Shown one piece after another: positions 33,510 to 42,559 of a DNA stretch of 64,000 bases. The DNA comes from Gemmatimonadaceae bacterium (GTDB lineage Bacteria > Gemmatimonadota > Gemmatimonadetes > Gemmatimonadales > Gemmatimonadaceae): the NCBI GenBank assembly GCA_025362035.1, contig JANYIN010000007.1, positions 1-64,000 of the forward strand, in the 5' to 3' direction. Made by a program: the position numbers and the translations under genes. Under the pieces are notes generated by a model. It saw only the letters and a list, made by a program, of their open reading frames with translations. It did no database searches and was not told the origin of the DNA. Within the stretch, counting starts at the first letter, position 1, and every line of letters starts with the position of its first letter.

Positions 33510-36500
33510 TTGTCAGCGACCAGCGGCCGGACCGGCAAGGCAGCCACACACGCGCTGGCAGAACAGGTCAAGCCGCGCGTGGCAGTGCCGACCGCCGCGC
33601 CGTTAAATCGTGTTTGGAGCGGCCTGGCACTCGGCGGTCCCGCTCGGTTGCTGGTCAGCCCGCCGAACGATCCGCTCGAGCGCGCCGCTGATGCGACGGC
33701 GGAAAGGGTGCTCCGCGCGCCCTCGGGCACAGCATCCCCCTCACGCGGTGAGACGAACGGAGTGCGGGCCGGGGCATCCGTCCCACGCGCCCATCTACCG
33801 GCCAGCAACCTGACATCGGGCAGTGGCGAACCGCTGGATGCCGTCACACGCTCATTCTTTGAGCCGAGGTTCGAACGCGATCTCTCCGACGTGCGCGTGC
33901 ACCGCGATGCATCGGCAGCGGCATCGGCAAGGGCGATCGATGCGAAGGCCTTCACATACCAGAACCACATCGCGTTCAGTGCCGGTCGCTACGAACCAGC
34001 CAGCGCGGAGGGTAAGAGACTTCTCGCGCACGAGCTGGCACACGTCACGCAAGGCGCAGCAGGCGCACCGCGCGTCTGGCGCAAGGGCGAAGCACATGTC
34101 GAAGGTGGTGAGGCGCTGATCAACCCTCCCGAGCCACAGCCCGCGGCGGAAGAAGTCGACCTTCTGCAAGTGGTGTCGACGGGAATGGATTCGGCCGCGC
34201 TGGTGCTGGGAGATGCCGGACTCGAGCTCGCGTGGAGCAAGGGCAAGAACAACGTGTTCATCGGCCTGCACCCCAAGTTCGTGAAAGTGTACGACTCGAA
34301 GGGCAAGGCACTGGGCGGCAAGATTCCCATGAAGGACGTCAAGGGTATCCGGTTCACGCCAGGCGTGTACGCAGAGACACCAGCGGGAAAGCTCGTTGCC
34401 CTCACCATCTCGGCTGATGGGAAGCAGGTCGGCATCTACTCCGGCTCGCGCGTCGTGGGCATGCGCGACTACACCAAGGAAGAACAGGCGGCGATCGCCG
34501 AAGAGGTGAAGAAGGCAGAGGAAGAAGCGCGTCCACAGAGAACGCTCGCCTTCATGGAATTCAATCTCGTGGATCTGATCAGCGATCCCGCGAAGATGCG
34601 CGAGCAAGCAGCGATGGTGCCCGACTCGCAGCTGATCGTCTTCGTGCCTACCTACGAAGCGAGCGGCAACTCAGGAAAAGGCGCGGGCGGTTCACAATCG
34701 CTCTACGCGAGCCCGATAGAAGGCCGTGGTGATGGCTTGGCGGCGAACGCGCCTCCGTGGCCTGTGTCCATTGAAGGGCCGAAGCTCGTGCCCCTCGACT
34801 CGACCCCGACCTTCGAGGGCAAGGTCGATTGGACGGCGAACGGCAACGATGGCAACGTGGCCGCGCAGGTGATTTCCATCGTCGGTGAGTCCATCCACTA
34901 CCAGTGGGAGTTGTACGACATCACGGACCACGCGAAGAAGGTAATAGCCAAGGATCCGGCCAATACCCAGGCTGGAGCGGCAGCGAAACCGGAGCGCACG
35001 CTCGAGCAGCGTATCGATGACTTCAAGAACGCCAAGGAGGGCACGGGCACTGACGTCACCGGAATGGGGGGCGCCAATCGCGAATTCAGCCGCGACTTCG
35101 AAGACTGGTGGAAGGACACGAAGCGCGCATCGGGAGCCAGGCGCGATCCCAACGGCGACACGGTGCGCGAGCGGATGTCGAGCGCCATGGCGAACGAGCT
35201 GGCGCTCGAGCTGGCGCCCGTCGCTCTCCTGACAACGGCATTCGGAGCGGTGGTCAAGTGGGCCGCCGACCTTTTCGCTGGCCCGCGTCAACAGCAGGAG
35301 GTGCCACTCGCGACGGAGGGCACCTATCTCATCCGCGTCATCACCACTCCCGGCGTCGGATCGGACATGCATGACAAGCCGGTCATTCGCCCGCCGTCCG
35401 TGGCCGCGCGCGTCGTCGAAGTCACGACGATGGACAAGGCGGTCGAGGCGTCGCTGGATGAGCCCGGCACGCAACTCCTCGAGCTGAAGGCACAAATCGA
35501 CGTCGCCACGGCTGCGGGAGAGACGTCGAAAGCCGAGTATCTCCGGAGTCTGCTCGCGGAGGCAACGCTGCGATATCAGGGCACGCCACTCGCGTTGCTC
35601 ACCAAGACGCGAGACGACAAGCAGGCGGCGCTCGACAAATTCCGCAAGGAATATCCGACGCTGTCTGACTACTCGCGCGTGCATGACGTCGACATGCTCA
35701 ACGATCAAATCGCGCTGTACGAACGTCACGAAAGGGAGCGAAAGGCGGGCGCGCCCGCTGACCTCGCGGCGATGAAGCGTGCCAACGCAACGCTGATCTC
35801 CGAGGTGACGGGCGAGCAGTATCCGCTGCTCATCTCCGTGGGTCCGATGGCGAGCGAGGGAGGCCGCGAACGCTGGATGGTCAGCGACGTCACCAACAGG
35901 GATGGGGACGCCTACATCGGGCTCGGCGCAACGCCGAGTGAAGCACTTCAGTCCGCGCTCAACAAGTTCGGTGGCAACGCGGCGTACGGTCGCGGGCGCA
36001 TGGGTCTCGAAACGGCGGGCCTCGGCCTCGAATCGGGCGCGCCGTCGAAGTTGTTCGCCACCAGCGCACCGGCCGACTGGGCGCTGGCCGAGAAGCGCAT
36101 CGACGACCTCGTGATGACGTTGGCGATGCTGGGACTACTCGTGGCATCCGCCGGCACGGCTGGCGCTTTGATCGGAGCCGGTGTCGCAGCGGCGCGACTC
36201 ATCCAGCGTTGGCAGGCGGGCAAGCTCTACCTGGACGCACAAACCGTCAGCGACGCGCTCGGCGTGCTTGGGGGACTCGGCGCGGGGGTCGCCGTCATCG
36301 GCGCGCTCCGCGTGCAAAAGTTCGAGAAGCTCTTCGTGCTCGCGCAGGACGGCGGCGCCACTGAGGCGCAGATCGCGCGAGCCGCCGAAGTGCTGAAGGG
36401 GGCACAGGAAGTCGCAAAGGGAGTGGAGCTCGCCAACGAGGCGATCAACTACGCCGGACTACTCTGGGGCAACATCTCGTTCTTCAACCAGATGATCGAG

Positions 36501-37799
36501 ATCAGCGAGCAGGAGACGTCCGGCGCCATCACGCACGCCGCGGCGCGTCGTGCGCGCGCGACCGCCATCTCGTCCGCCGTCCAGAATAATGGCTTGTTCA
36601 TCGCCGGCAACGTCATGAAGGCGCGCGCTGCGGCGAAGGAAAAGCCGACAGCGCCGGAGGACAAACCGCTGATTGAAAAGGGCGGAGAGACGCCTCAGCC
36701 AGAAGCGACCCCGCTGAGTGAACGCCGCGCGACGCTCGCCGAGATGAAGGTGGCACTGCCCGCCGATCTCCGCGACATGGTCGTCGTGGACGAGGCGCTG
36801 CATGGCGATTCGGTGCAGGCGGAATACACGCTCGATCCCGACACCGGACTGATATCGGAGATCAAGCTGCGGTGTGGCCCAGATGCTCGGCCCGCGACGG
36901 TCTCCGTGCACGCGGAGACGATCAGGACGATGCAGAAATACCAGGGATTCTCCGGCCGAGTGCGCCAGGCCATCTCCTGGGTCGCCGACATCATCGGCGT
37001 CGACACGCTCAAGCCGGAGAACAAAGGCTCATTCGAAGCCGCGCTCGAGATCAGGAAGCTCCCGAAAGCGATCGAGCTCCAGATGGCGCGCATGAGGAAG
37101 ATGGAGCCGAACGCACGCAACCTGGCCGAGGCAGAGCTTGCGCATCTCCAGGAACAGCTGGAGCAGCACATGCGAGCGCTGGACCTGGGTGACGGCGAAG
37201 GGGTCGGCTTCGTCGCCGCCAAGGGGCTTTCGAAGGCGAAGCAGAAGCAGTACGCCGACCTGCTGGCGAAGCTCCGCAAACTGACGCCGGGCGAGGACGC
37301 GCATCGCGAGGTGCGGCGAGAGATGTACGAACTGATCGGCGGAGACATGCCGCCCGAAACGTGGAACAAGGTCTACGACGCCAATGTCACTCGCGCGACG
37401 AAGGCCAATGCGAGCGTGGCCTCCGAGCATGAACGACTGGGCTGGGGCAAGCCGGAGCAGACCATCGAACTCGGAAATGGCGAGTCGCGTCGCCTCGACA
37501 TCGCGGACAAGGATCCGTCGGCCAGGAAAGGAGTGGAGGTCAAGGCGTACGAGACCGGATACATCAGCGCCAGCGAGGAGATCCGGTCGGAAGTCGAGCG
37601 CGACGCAAAGCTGGTGAGACGCGGTTGGAAAATCACCTGGATCCTCATTGATACGACGCCGAGCGGACCACTCCTCAAGATGCTGCTCGACGGCAGGATC
37701 ACGGTCGAGCTGAGAACGATGAAGGGTGGGCCGCCCTCCACGCTCGTCACACAGTATCTGCCGCAGGTGGCGCCGGTGGCAGCGCCTGCTGGGCAGTGA
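33510..37799 (+). CDS. Putative eCIS effector: DUF4157 N-terminus, hydrophobic middle, PD-(D/E)xK-like nuclease C-terminus
   Basis: A 1429-aa protein starting at TTG 33510 behind GAGGGG. Residues about 105-185 are a DUF4157 domain with a metalloprotease-like HELAHV at 174-179 (FERDLSDVRVHRD before it). DUF4157 is widespread in eCIS-associated cargo. A middle section includes Ig-like strands and two hydrophobic stretches near 865-935 (VMTLAMLGLLVASAGTAGAL; GVLGGLGAGVAVIGAL). The last 100 residues carry Asp1330, Glu1343 and Lys1345 (RRLDIADKD, GVEVKAYETG) followed by a Glu/Arg helix, as in PD-(D/E)xK nucleases. The layout is that of a polymorphic toxin delivered by the particle, with DNA or RNA as target. 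Function is inferred. Confidence 0.8.
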   Translation: MSATSGRTGKAATHALAEQVKPRVAVPTAAPLNRVWSGLALGGPARLLVSPPNDPLERAADATAERVLRAPSGTASPSRGETNGVRAGASVPRAHLPASNLTSGSGEPLDAVTRSFFEPRFERDLSDVRVHRDASAAASARAIDAKAFTYQNHIAFSAGRYEPASAEGKRLLAHELAHVTQGAAGAPRVWRKGEAHVEGGEALINPPEPQPAAEEVDLLQVVSTGMDSAALVLGDAGLELAWSKGKNNVFIGLHPKFVKVYDSKGKALGGKIPMKDVKGIRFTPGVYAETPAGKLVALTISADGKQVGIYSGSRVVGMRDYTKEEQAAIAEEVKKAEEEARPQRTLAFMEFNLVDLISDPAKMREQAAMVPDSQLIVFVPTYEASGNSGKGAGGSQSLYASPIEGRGDGLAANAPPWPVSIEGPKLVPLDSTPTFEGKVDWTANGNDGNVAAQVISIVGESIHYQWELYDITDHAKKVIAKDPANTQAGAAAKPERTLEQRIDDFKNAKEGTGTDVTGMGGANREFSRDFEDWWKDTKRASGARRDPNGDTVRERMSSAMANELALELAPVALLTTAFGAVVKWAADLFAGPRQQQEVPLATEGTYLIRVITTPGVGSDMHDKPVIRPPSVAARVVEVTTMDKAVEASLDEPGTQLLELKAQIDVATAAGETSKAEYLRSLLAEATLRYQGTPLALLTKTRDDKQAALDKFRKEYPTLSDYSRVHDVDMLNDQIALYERHERERKAGAPADLAAMKRANATLISEVTGEQYPLLISVGPMASEGGRERWMVSDVTNRDGDAYIGLGATPSEALQSALNKFGGNAAYGRGRMGLETAGLGLESGAPSKLFATSAPADWALAEKRIDDLVMTLAMLGLLVASAGTAGALIGAGVAAARLIQRWQAGKLYLDAQTVSDALGVLGGLGAGVAVIGALRVQKFEKLFVLAQDGGATEAQIARAAEVLKGAQEVAKGVELANEAINYAGLLWGNISFFNQMIEISEQETSGAITHAAARRARATAISSAVQNNGLFIAGNVMKARAAAKEKPTAPEDKPLIEKGGETPQPEATPLSERRATLAEMKVALPADLRDMVVVDEALHGDSVQAEYTLDPDTGLISEIKLRCGPDARPATVSVHAETIRTMQKYQGFSGRVRQAISWVADIIGVDTLKPENKGSFEAALEIRKLPKAIELQMARMRKMEPNARNLAEAELAHLQEQLEQHMRALDLGDGEGVGFVAAKGLSKAKQKQYADLLAKLRKLTPGEDAHREVRREMYELIGGDMPPETWNKVYDANVTRATKANASVASEHERLGWGKPEQTIELGNGESRRLDIADKDPSARKGVEVKAYETGYISASEEIRSEVERDAKLVRRGWKITWILIDTTPSGPLLKMLLDGRITVELRTMKGGPPSTLVTQYLPQVAPVAAPAGQ

Positions 37800-37845
37800 T
37801 AGCTTTGCGTCTGCGAAACCGACAACCGAGTGGAAGAGAGTGACA

Positions 37846-38292
37846 ATGGCTGATATGGGCATCGGCGCCATGCGCCTGCACTCGTACCAGGAGTTCCAGA
37901 CCTGGCTGGCCAAGGACCTCGAAGTGCGCGTGGAGCTCGAGGCGATGATCGGCGATGTGCTCGGCATCGACGAGCTGTCGCTTGATGCGCTGGAAGCTTT
38001 CCTCCTCGCCCGCTATGGCGCACCAGGCGACGTGTATCAGCTCACGGAGCGCGGCGTCCTCGACGCGGCGGGCCGCCACATCGGACTCGTCATGCTCTTC
38101 AAGGTCGACGGAGCGAAGTGGGGCATCGACCTGGAGAACGAGAACAACGCTTACTACAGGCTCCCGATCATCAAGCTTCCCGACGGCGCCGAAGAGTGTC
38201 CGTTGACGCTCGCCACGGCGTCAATCGATCGGCGCACTGGAACATATTTACGCACGGTCGTCGAGAACTACGCCGAGGACTACAACGGCTAA
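37846..38292 (+). CDS. Small acidic protein downstream of the effector, candidate immunity protein
   Basis: A 148-aa protein starting at ATG 37846 with GAAGAGAG upstream, 46 bases after the effector stop. It is acidic (many Asp/Glu, few Arg/Lys) with a helical first half (DLEVRVELEAMIGDVLGIDE, SLDALEAFLLARY) and a strand-rich second half (HIGLVMLFKVDGAKWGIDLE; YYRLPIIKLPDG). It has no signal peptide, so it is cytoplasmic. Size, acidity and placement are as expected for an immunity protein to a nuclease. I do not recognise a family. An effector chaperone would be the alternative. Confidence 0.6.
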   Translation: MADMGIGAMRLHSYQEFQTWLAKDLEVRVELEAMIGDVLGIDELSLDALEAFLLARYGAPGDVYQLTERGVLDAAGRHIGLVMLFKVDGAKWGIDLENENNAYYRLPIIKLPDGAEECPLTLATASIDRRTGTYLRTVVENYAEDYNG

Positions 38293-38377
38293 TCGGTCGC
38301 AGGGCGCCGCTCCCTTCGATGACAGCGGCCCAACGCGCTCAATCGAGCGGTCATCTCGGCAACGCACCCACGAGGTC

Positions 38378-39355
38378 TCATGCGCCGTTGGCACGCCGCC
38401 ACGCGACGAGATCCATCCGCTTGCCCTCTAGCTTCCTGATGTCCCAGGGATCTTCCCGTTTAGTCGCCAGAGCCGGTACGGTCGCGAGTGTGAAGTCCTG
38501 CGGTACGGCCCCATTCGAGAGATCATCCCACTCCAGCGGCATGGATGCCGTCGCGGAGGGGGTAGGACGTGCGCAATATGCGCCGGCGAGCGTGTGACCG
38601 GGTGAATTCTGATTGAAGTCGAGCAGCACGGTACCACGTGGCCGGTTGGCCACCCGATATTCCGTGGTGAACAACTTGGGATGCTCGGCGGCAATGGCGA
38701 TGCACATTTCTCGTGCGATCGCGAGGACGTCGCGCTGCACCGGCCCACGCTCGATGGGTACGAAGACATGCAGACCGGTGCCACCGGAGGTCTTCACGAA
38801 CGCGGGAACGGACCACGCATCCAGCGCCGCCTTCACGGCGAACGCCGCCCTCCGAACCTTTTCGAACCGCACGCCCTCTACGGGGTCGAGGTCGATGACC
38901 AGGTAGTCTGGCTTCTTCGGCGCCGAGCAGCGCGTATACCAGGGATGGAGTTCGATGGCGCCAAGATTGGCGAGCCAGATCAGCGTGGCCGTATTCTCGA
39001 CCCGGAGATGCACAATCCTGTTCGGCGGCTTGATCATGGCGGTACAGGTCTTCACCCACCGAGGCCGGGTCTCGGGCGCGCGCTGTACGTAAAAGCCCGG
39101 CTTTCCCGCACCCTCCGGGTATCGCGTAAGCACCACTGGTCGATCCTTGAAGTGCGGCAGGATCACCGGCGACATGGTTATATAGTAGCGCACGAGGTCG
39201 CCCTTCACGCGCGCGCCGCGTTTGCCTTTGGGGAAATACGTCTTGGACAGATGCGAGAGATCGAGTTCGACACCATCGATCTCCACGGTAATGCGGTCGG
39301 TCTCATCCGCGATCGCGCCGTCGATGGCATCGAGCACCCCGTGTATGTCCGTCAC
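38378..39355 (-). CDS. ligD: DNA ligase D polymerase/primase domain protein (LigD-Pol)
   Basis: A 325-aa archaeo-eukaryotic-primase-type polymerase used in non-homologous end joining. Visible motifs are LSKTYFPKG near residue 37, RYYITMSPVILPHFKDRPV, the metal-binding pair in YLVIDLDP, KTSGGTGLHVFVP, and a final LLDFNQN acidic site with GAYCARP. It fills and edits ends held by Ku before ligation. It is a single-domain protein here; the ligase is a separate gene directly upstream with a four-base overlap. The 3'-phosphoesterase domain and Ku are not in the window. Confidence 0.93.
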   Translation of the reverse strand: MTDIHGVLDAIDGAIADETDRITVEIDGVELDLSHLSKTYFPKGKRGARVKGDLVRYYITMSPVILPHFKDRPVVLTRYPEGAGKPGFYVQRAPETRPRWVKTCTAMIKPPNRIVHLRVENTATLIWLANLGAIELHPWYTRCSAPKKPDYLVIDLDPVEGVRFEKVRRAAFAVKAALDAWSVPAFVKTSGGTGLHVFVPIERGPVQRDVLAIAREMCIAIAAEHPKLFTTEYRVANRPRGTVLLDFNQNSPGHTLAGAYCARPTPSATASMPLEWDDLSNGAVPQDFTLATVPALATKREDPWDIRKLEGKRMDLVAWRRANGA

Positions 39356-40365
39356 GCCGATGCCCCGCAGCGGACGATGTCCAAAAGAGCCGCGCTCGAC
39401 GTGTCCGCCTCCAGGTGCACGTCACGGGCGTCCTTGTCGTCGCGCAATCCCAGGAAGCTGGGTTGCCGCAGCAAGCCGGTCTCCGTCATTTCATTGTAGC
39501 GAATCTGCGCCACGAGTTTGGGCCGCACCCACACGGTGCCGGCGTCGGCCTTCGGCATCTTCCCAAAGGGCGGTGATCGACGTGGCAGCGGCTCGAGCTT
39601 CTTCGCGAGTATCTCGAGCATTGCACGGGTGAAGCCTGTGCCGACCTTCCCCGCATACACGAGGCGGTCGTCGTTGTCGAAGTAGCCAAGGATCAGCGCG
39701 CCCAGGTGATCGCGATCGGCGCCGGTTGTTGGCGGGGTAAAGCCACAGATGACGAACTCCTGCTCGCGCTCCAGTTTGATCTTCCGCCACGCGGGCGAGC
39801 GCTTGCCCGGCTGGTAGGGCGCATCCATCTGTTTGACGATCACCCCTTCCCAACCTTCCCGCACCGCGCGATCGAGCAGACGCTTCGCACCCGCGGAGCC
39901 GCATGGATACGACGTGCCCTTCCTCACGGATCCTCGCATCGCGCTTCCGATGACGGCGTCCAACTCCTTGCGACGCGCCGTCCAGGGACGGGCCAGGAGA
40001 CTCTTGCCGTTATGGGCGAGGCAGTCGAAGGCAACGAACGCGGTGTGCGTCGCCCCCTCTCCACTGGCGATCAGCCGCGACTGGAGCGCCTGAAAGCGCA
40101 GGGGAGTGCCGGCGCGGTTGGTGGCGATCACCTCGCCATCGAGCGTGACCGCACCGACCTTCCGCGCCAACCGCATCAGTCCGTCCGCCACGTGCGCGAA
40201 CTGCGTCGATTTGTCGATGCCGTTGCGGCTCCACATGCGGACCGCGTGCGGCGACGCCACGGCGATGACGCGAATGCCGTCCCACTTTGGCTCGATCGTC
40301 CACCCGGCCAGTGGGGGAAGGTTTCCAACGGGGGACGCCAGCATTGGTGCGGGCCGAGAGGCCAT
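39352..40365 (-). CDS. ligD: ATP-dependent DNA ligase (LigD ligase domain)
   Basis: A 337-aa ATP-dependent ligase. The adenylation motif is EPKWDGIRV with Lys27 as nucleotide acceptor. Other motifs are DGEVI (motif III), FVAFDCL, REGWEGVIVK (motif IV) and WRKIKLE (motif V), followed by an OB-fold (YAGKVGTGFT, VRPKLVAQIRYNEMTE). It seals double-strand breaks with the polymerase encoded next. Its start lies at the base next to the stop of the upstream kinase gene, so all three are probably one transcript. A LigD made as two proteins is less usual than the fused Pseudomonas-type form. Confidence 0.94.
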   Translation of the reverse strand: MASRPAPMLASPVGNLPPLAGWTIEPKWDGIRVIAVASPHAVRMWSRNGIDKSTQFAHVADGLMRLARKVGAVTLDGEVIATNRAGTPLRFQALQSRLIASGEGATHTAFVAFDCLAHNGKSLLARPWTARRKELDAVIGSAMRGSVRKGTSYPCGSAGAKRLLDRAVREGWEGVIVKQMDAPYQPGKRSPAWRKIKLEREQEFVICGFTPPTTGADRDHLGALILGYFDNDDRLVYAGKVGTGFTRAMLEILAKKLEPLPRRSPPFGKMPKADAGTVWVRPKLVAQIRYNEMTETGLLRQPSFLGLRDDKDARDVHLEADTSSAALLDIVRCGASA

Positions 40366-42072
40366 CTAGACGCGCTCGTTCTCGAGCTTTCTGACGCTGA
40401 TGTACTCTGCCTGATCGACAAACCGATTCGCCGCGGTCACGGCATCGGCCGGCGCGAGCGGCGCATCTGGAGGCACGGCACGGCGCACCACCTGCTCCAG
40501 CTCCTCGCGGATGATCATGAACTCGCGACGCATGCACGCCTCGGTCCAGCCGAGTCTGCCGCGTTGCGCGCCGTGCCGTTCGGACACGAGGCGTTGAATC
40601 TCGACCGCGTCGGCCAGCAGAGGAGACGGTTCTCCGACCGCGTCCTCGATGACCTTGAGGGCATTGGCGATATTCGCGAGCAGGATGGAGAGGTGATCGG
40701 CGACTTGGGACGTGCGCAGTCCCGAGGCCGCGCGCATGGCTGAATCGGAGCGGATGCGCGCCACGATCGTGGCGACGAGTCGCGGCAAATCCGCCAGCAC
40801 TGCATCCGCGACGGCGGCCAGCCCTCGCATGTCGGGGGGGCGGGCCGCGCTTGCAGTCGCTTCATCGTCGGGGTGGCCATTCGCGTCCGATACGTCGGCG
40901 GGAGCTGGGCCATCAGCGACGTGGACGCCGATCGGGGCGTCGGCGGGAAGCCAGAGACGGAACGTCGAGCCCTTGCCCACCTCACTCTCAACGGCCAGGT
41001 CACCGCCCATCGCGCGGGCGAGTCGTTGGCCAATGGTCAGCCCGAGCCCGCTCCCTTCCTGGGTTCGCTTCGGACCAGAATCGGCCTGGACGAATGGCTG
41101 GAAGATCGCTGCGAGCTTTTCTGACGGGATGCCGATTCCGGTGTCGCTGACGCTGAAACAAATATGCGCACGCCGTGCCACCAGGTGCGCTCCGGAAGGG
41201 ACGGAAGTGATCAGCTCACCCTCGATCGTAATCGTTCCGCCGGGCTCGGTGCATTTGACAGCGTTCGCGAGCAGGTTGACCAGAATCTGGCGCGCGCGTT
41301 CGGCATCGCCGATGTAGGGAGGGAGTCGGTCAGCCCCCGGCTTCACGACGATCTGAAGATTCTTGGCTGATGCCTGAGGCTGGATCAGCACCAAGGCCGA
41401 CGTGATGGCTTCCGACACACTTGCGGGCGCACTGCCCACGTCGAGACGTCCAGCCTCCACCTTTGCGAGATCCAGAATGTCATTCACCAGGCTCAGCAGG
41501 TGACGCGCACTCGTTCGAATGCGGGTGATCTGTTCTCGCACAGGCGACGTGATGTCGCCGCTCATGCCGAGCTCGATGAGCTCAGAGTATCCCAGAATAG
41601 CGTTCAAGGGCGTACGCAACTCGTGCGACATGATCGCCAGGAAGTCCGACTTGGTACGGCTCGCCGCTTCAGCCTGGAGCCGCGCCTCACGCTCGTGGGA
41701 GAGCTGTCTGGTCCGCTCCTCCGCGTACTTTCGATCGGTGACATCCCGCAACGAAACCAGTTGCGCGAGTTTGCCCTCCCATCGGATGGTCACGACCCGG
41801 AGTTCGGCATACACGATGTCACCGCCGCCGCGTTGGACTATCTCCATTTCCGTCGTTTCTCCGGCCACCAGCGGGGTGCCCAGTATGGTGCCGACGAGGT
41901 CCTGAGGAGTTCGGTTGAAAAGCCGTGCGGCAGCCGGATTGACAAAGCGAACGGAACCGCCATCGTCCACGATCACGATACCATCTGCGAGGCTCTCGAT
42001 GATCGCCCGGAGTACAATCGACGAACTGGCGTGCGACACGCTGGCGGAGTCGTCGGAGTGAATGTCAGGCAT
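40366..42072 (-). CDS. PAS histidine kinase with C-terminal RsbRD_N-like domain
   Basis: A 568-aa soluble kinase. Residues about 20-115 are a PAS domain (LADGIVIVDDGGSVRFVNPA, then RDVTDRKYAEE). A HisKA domain has the phospho-His in SHELRTPLNAILGYSE. HATPase_c has the N-box LVNLLANAVKCTEPGG, G1 DTGIGI and G2 GSGLGLTI. The last 150 residues resemble the RsbRD_N sensor domain (LVATIVARIRSDSAMRAAS; MRREFMIIREELEQVV), an unusual C-terminal position. No receiver domain is present. It is the first gene of an operon with the LigD ligase and polymerase and is divergent from kaiB. Confidence 0.88.
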   Translation of the reverse strand: MPDIHSDDSASVSHASSSIVLRAIIESLADGIVIVDDGGSVRFVNPAAARLFNRTPQDLVGTILGTPLVAGETTEMEIVQRGGGDIVYAELRVVTIRWEGKLAQLVSLRDVTDRKYAEERTRQLSHEREARLQAEAASRTKSDFLAIMSHELRTPLNAILGYSELIELGMSGDITSPVREQITRIRTSARHLLSLVNDILDLAKVEAGRLDVGSAPASVSEAITSALVLIQPQASAKNLQIVVKPGADRLPPYIGDAERARQILVNLLANAVKCTEPGGTITIEGELITSVPSGAHLVARRAHICFSVSDTGIGIPSEKLAAIFQPFVQADSGPKRTQEGSGLGLTIGQRLARAMGGDLAVESEVGKGSTFRLWLPADAPIGVHVADGPAPADVSDANGHPDDEATASAARPPDMRGLAAVADAVLADLPRLVATIVARIRSDSAMRAASGLRTSQVADHLSILLANIANALKVIEDAVGEPSPLLADAVEIQRLVSERHGAQRGRLGWTEACMRREFMIIREELEQVVRRAVPPDAPLAPADAVTAANRFVDQAEYISVRKLENERV

Positions 42073-42214
42073 GCTTGCCGTGTCGAGAATAGTCGGGAAT
42101 CGTCCCCGTGCGAGCCGCGCAACGATGTGTCCCGTAAGTGTGCGGGATCACACAATGCAACTGGCGGGCCTGCTTTTTGATCAGTGTCGTGACGAGATTC
42201 TGCACGGAAAGAGG
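42073..42214. promoter_or_regulatory. Divergent promoter region between the kinase-ligD operon and kaiBC
   Basis: The 142 bases between the kinase start and the chosen kaiB start must hold promoters in both directions. I see no confident sigma-70 boxes. Confidence 0.35.
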
Positions 42215-42559
42215 ATGCGACCGTACGCGGCACCTGCCGGAGGGGCCTTGTCTACATACTTGTTGCGGCTGTTCGTGACTGGCGCGAGCGCGCGAACGGC
42301 GATCGCCATCGCGAACCTCCAGCGCATTTGCGAACAGGAGCTCGAGGGGAGATATGAGATACAGATCATCGACGTGCTCGAGTTCCCCGAAATAGCTGAG
42401 AACGAACGGATCCTCGCCACGCCAACGCTTCTCAAGACGTTACCGTTGCCCCTCAGGCGCGTAATTGGCGACCTGTCGGATACGGAACGGGTGCTGTTGG
42501 GTCTGGACGTGCAACCAACGCGGGGCGATGGCGCCAACGACAAGGGGGTGCCGAGATGA
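42215..42559 (+). CDS. kaiB: KaiB-family protein
   Basis: ATG 42215 is chosen because it is preceded by GGAAAGAGG and gives a KaiB-sized protein of 114 aa; the frame is open from 42062. The family pattern is strong: YLLRLFVTGASARTAIAIAN, LQRICEQELEGRYEIQIIDV, LEFPEIAENERILATPTLLK and IGDLSDTERVLLGLD. KaiB is a thioredoxin-like, fold-switching protein that binds the CI ring of KaiC. Outside cyanobacteria, KaiBC pairs act in stress or timing functions without a full clock. It overlaps kaiC by four bases (ATGA). No kaiA is present. Confidence 0.93.
   Translation: MRPYAAPAGGALSTYLLRLFVTGASARTAIAIANLQRICEQELEGRYEIQIIDVLEFPEIAENERILATPTLLKTLPLPLRRVIGDLSDTERVLLGLDVQPTRGDGANDKGVPR

Noticed and set aside
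5277-38292. Prophage
   Set aside because: Tail-type genes are complete, but there is no capsid, portal, terminase, lysis or integrase gene. The AAA+ ATPase, DUF4255 and DUF4157 genes mark an eCIS.
5277-38292. Type VI secretion system
   Set aside because: No TssJLM membrane complex and no ClpV. Full sheath/tube pairs with DUF4255 and Pvc15-type ATPase point to eCIS.
38306-38329. Hairpin between the candidate immunity gene and ligD as a bidirectional terminator
   Set aside because: The 6-bp stem has a 12-base loop and no T-run on either side, so it is too weak to call.
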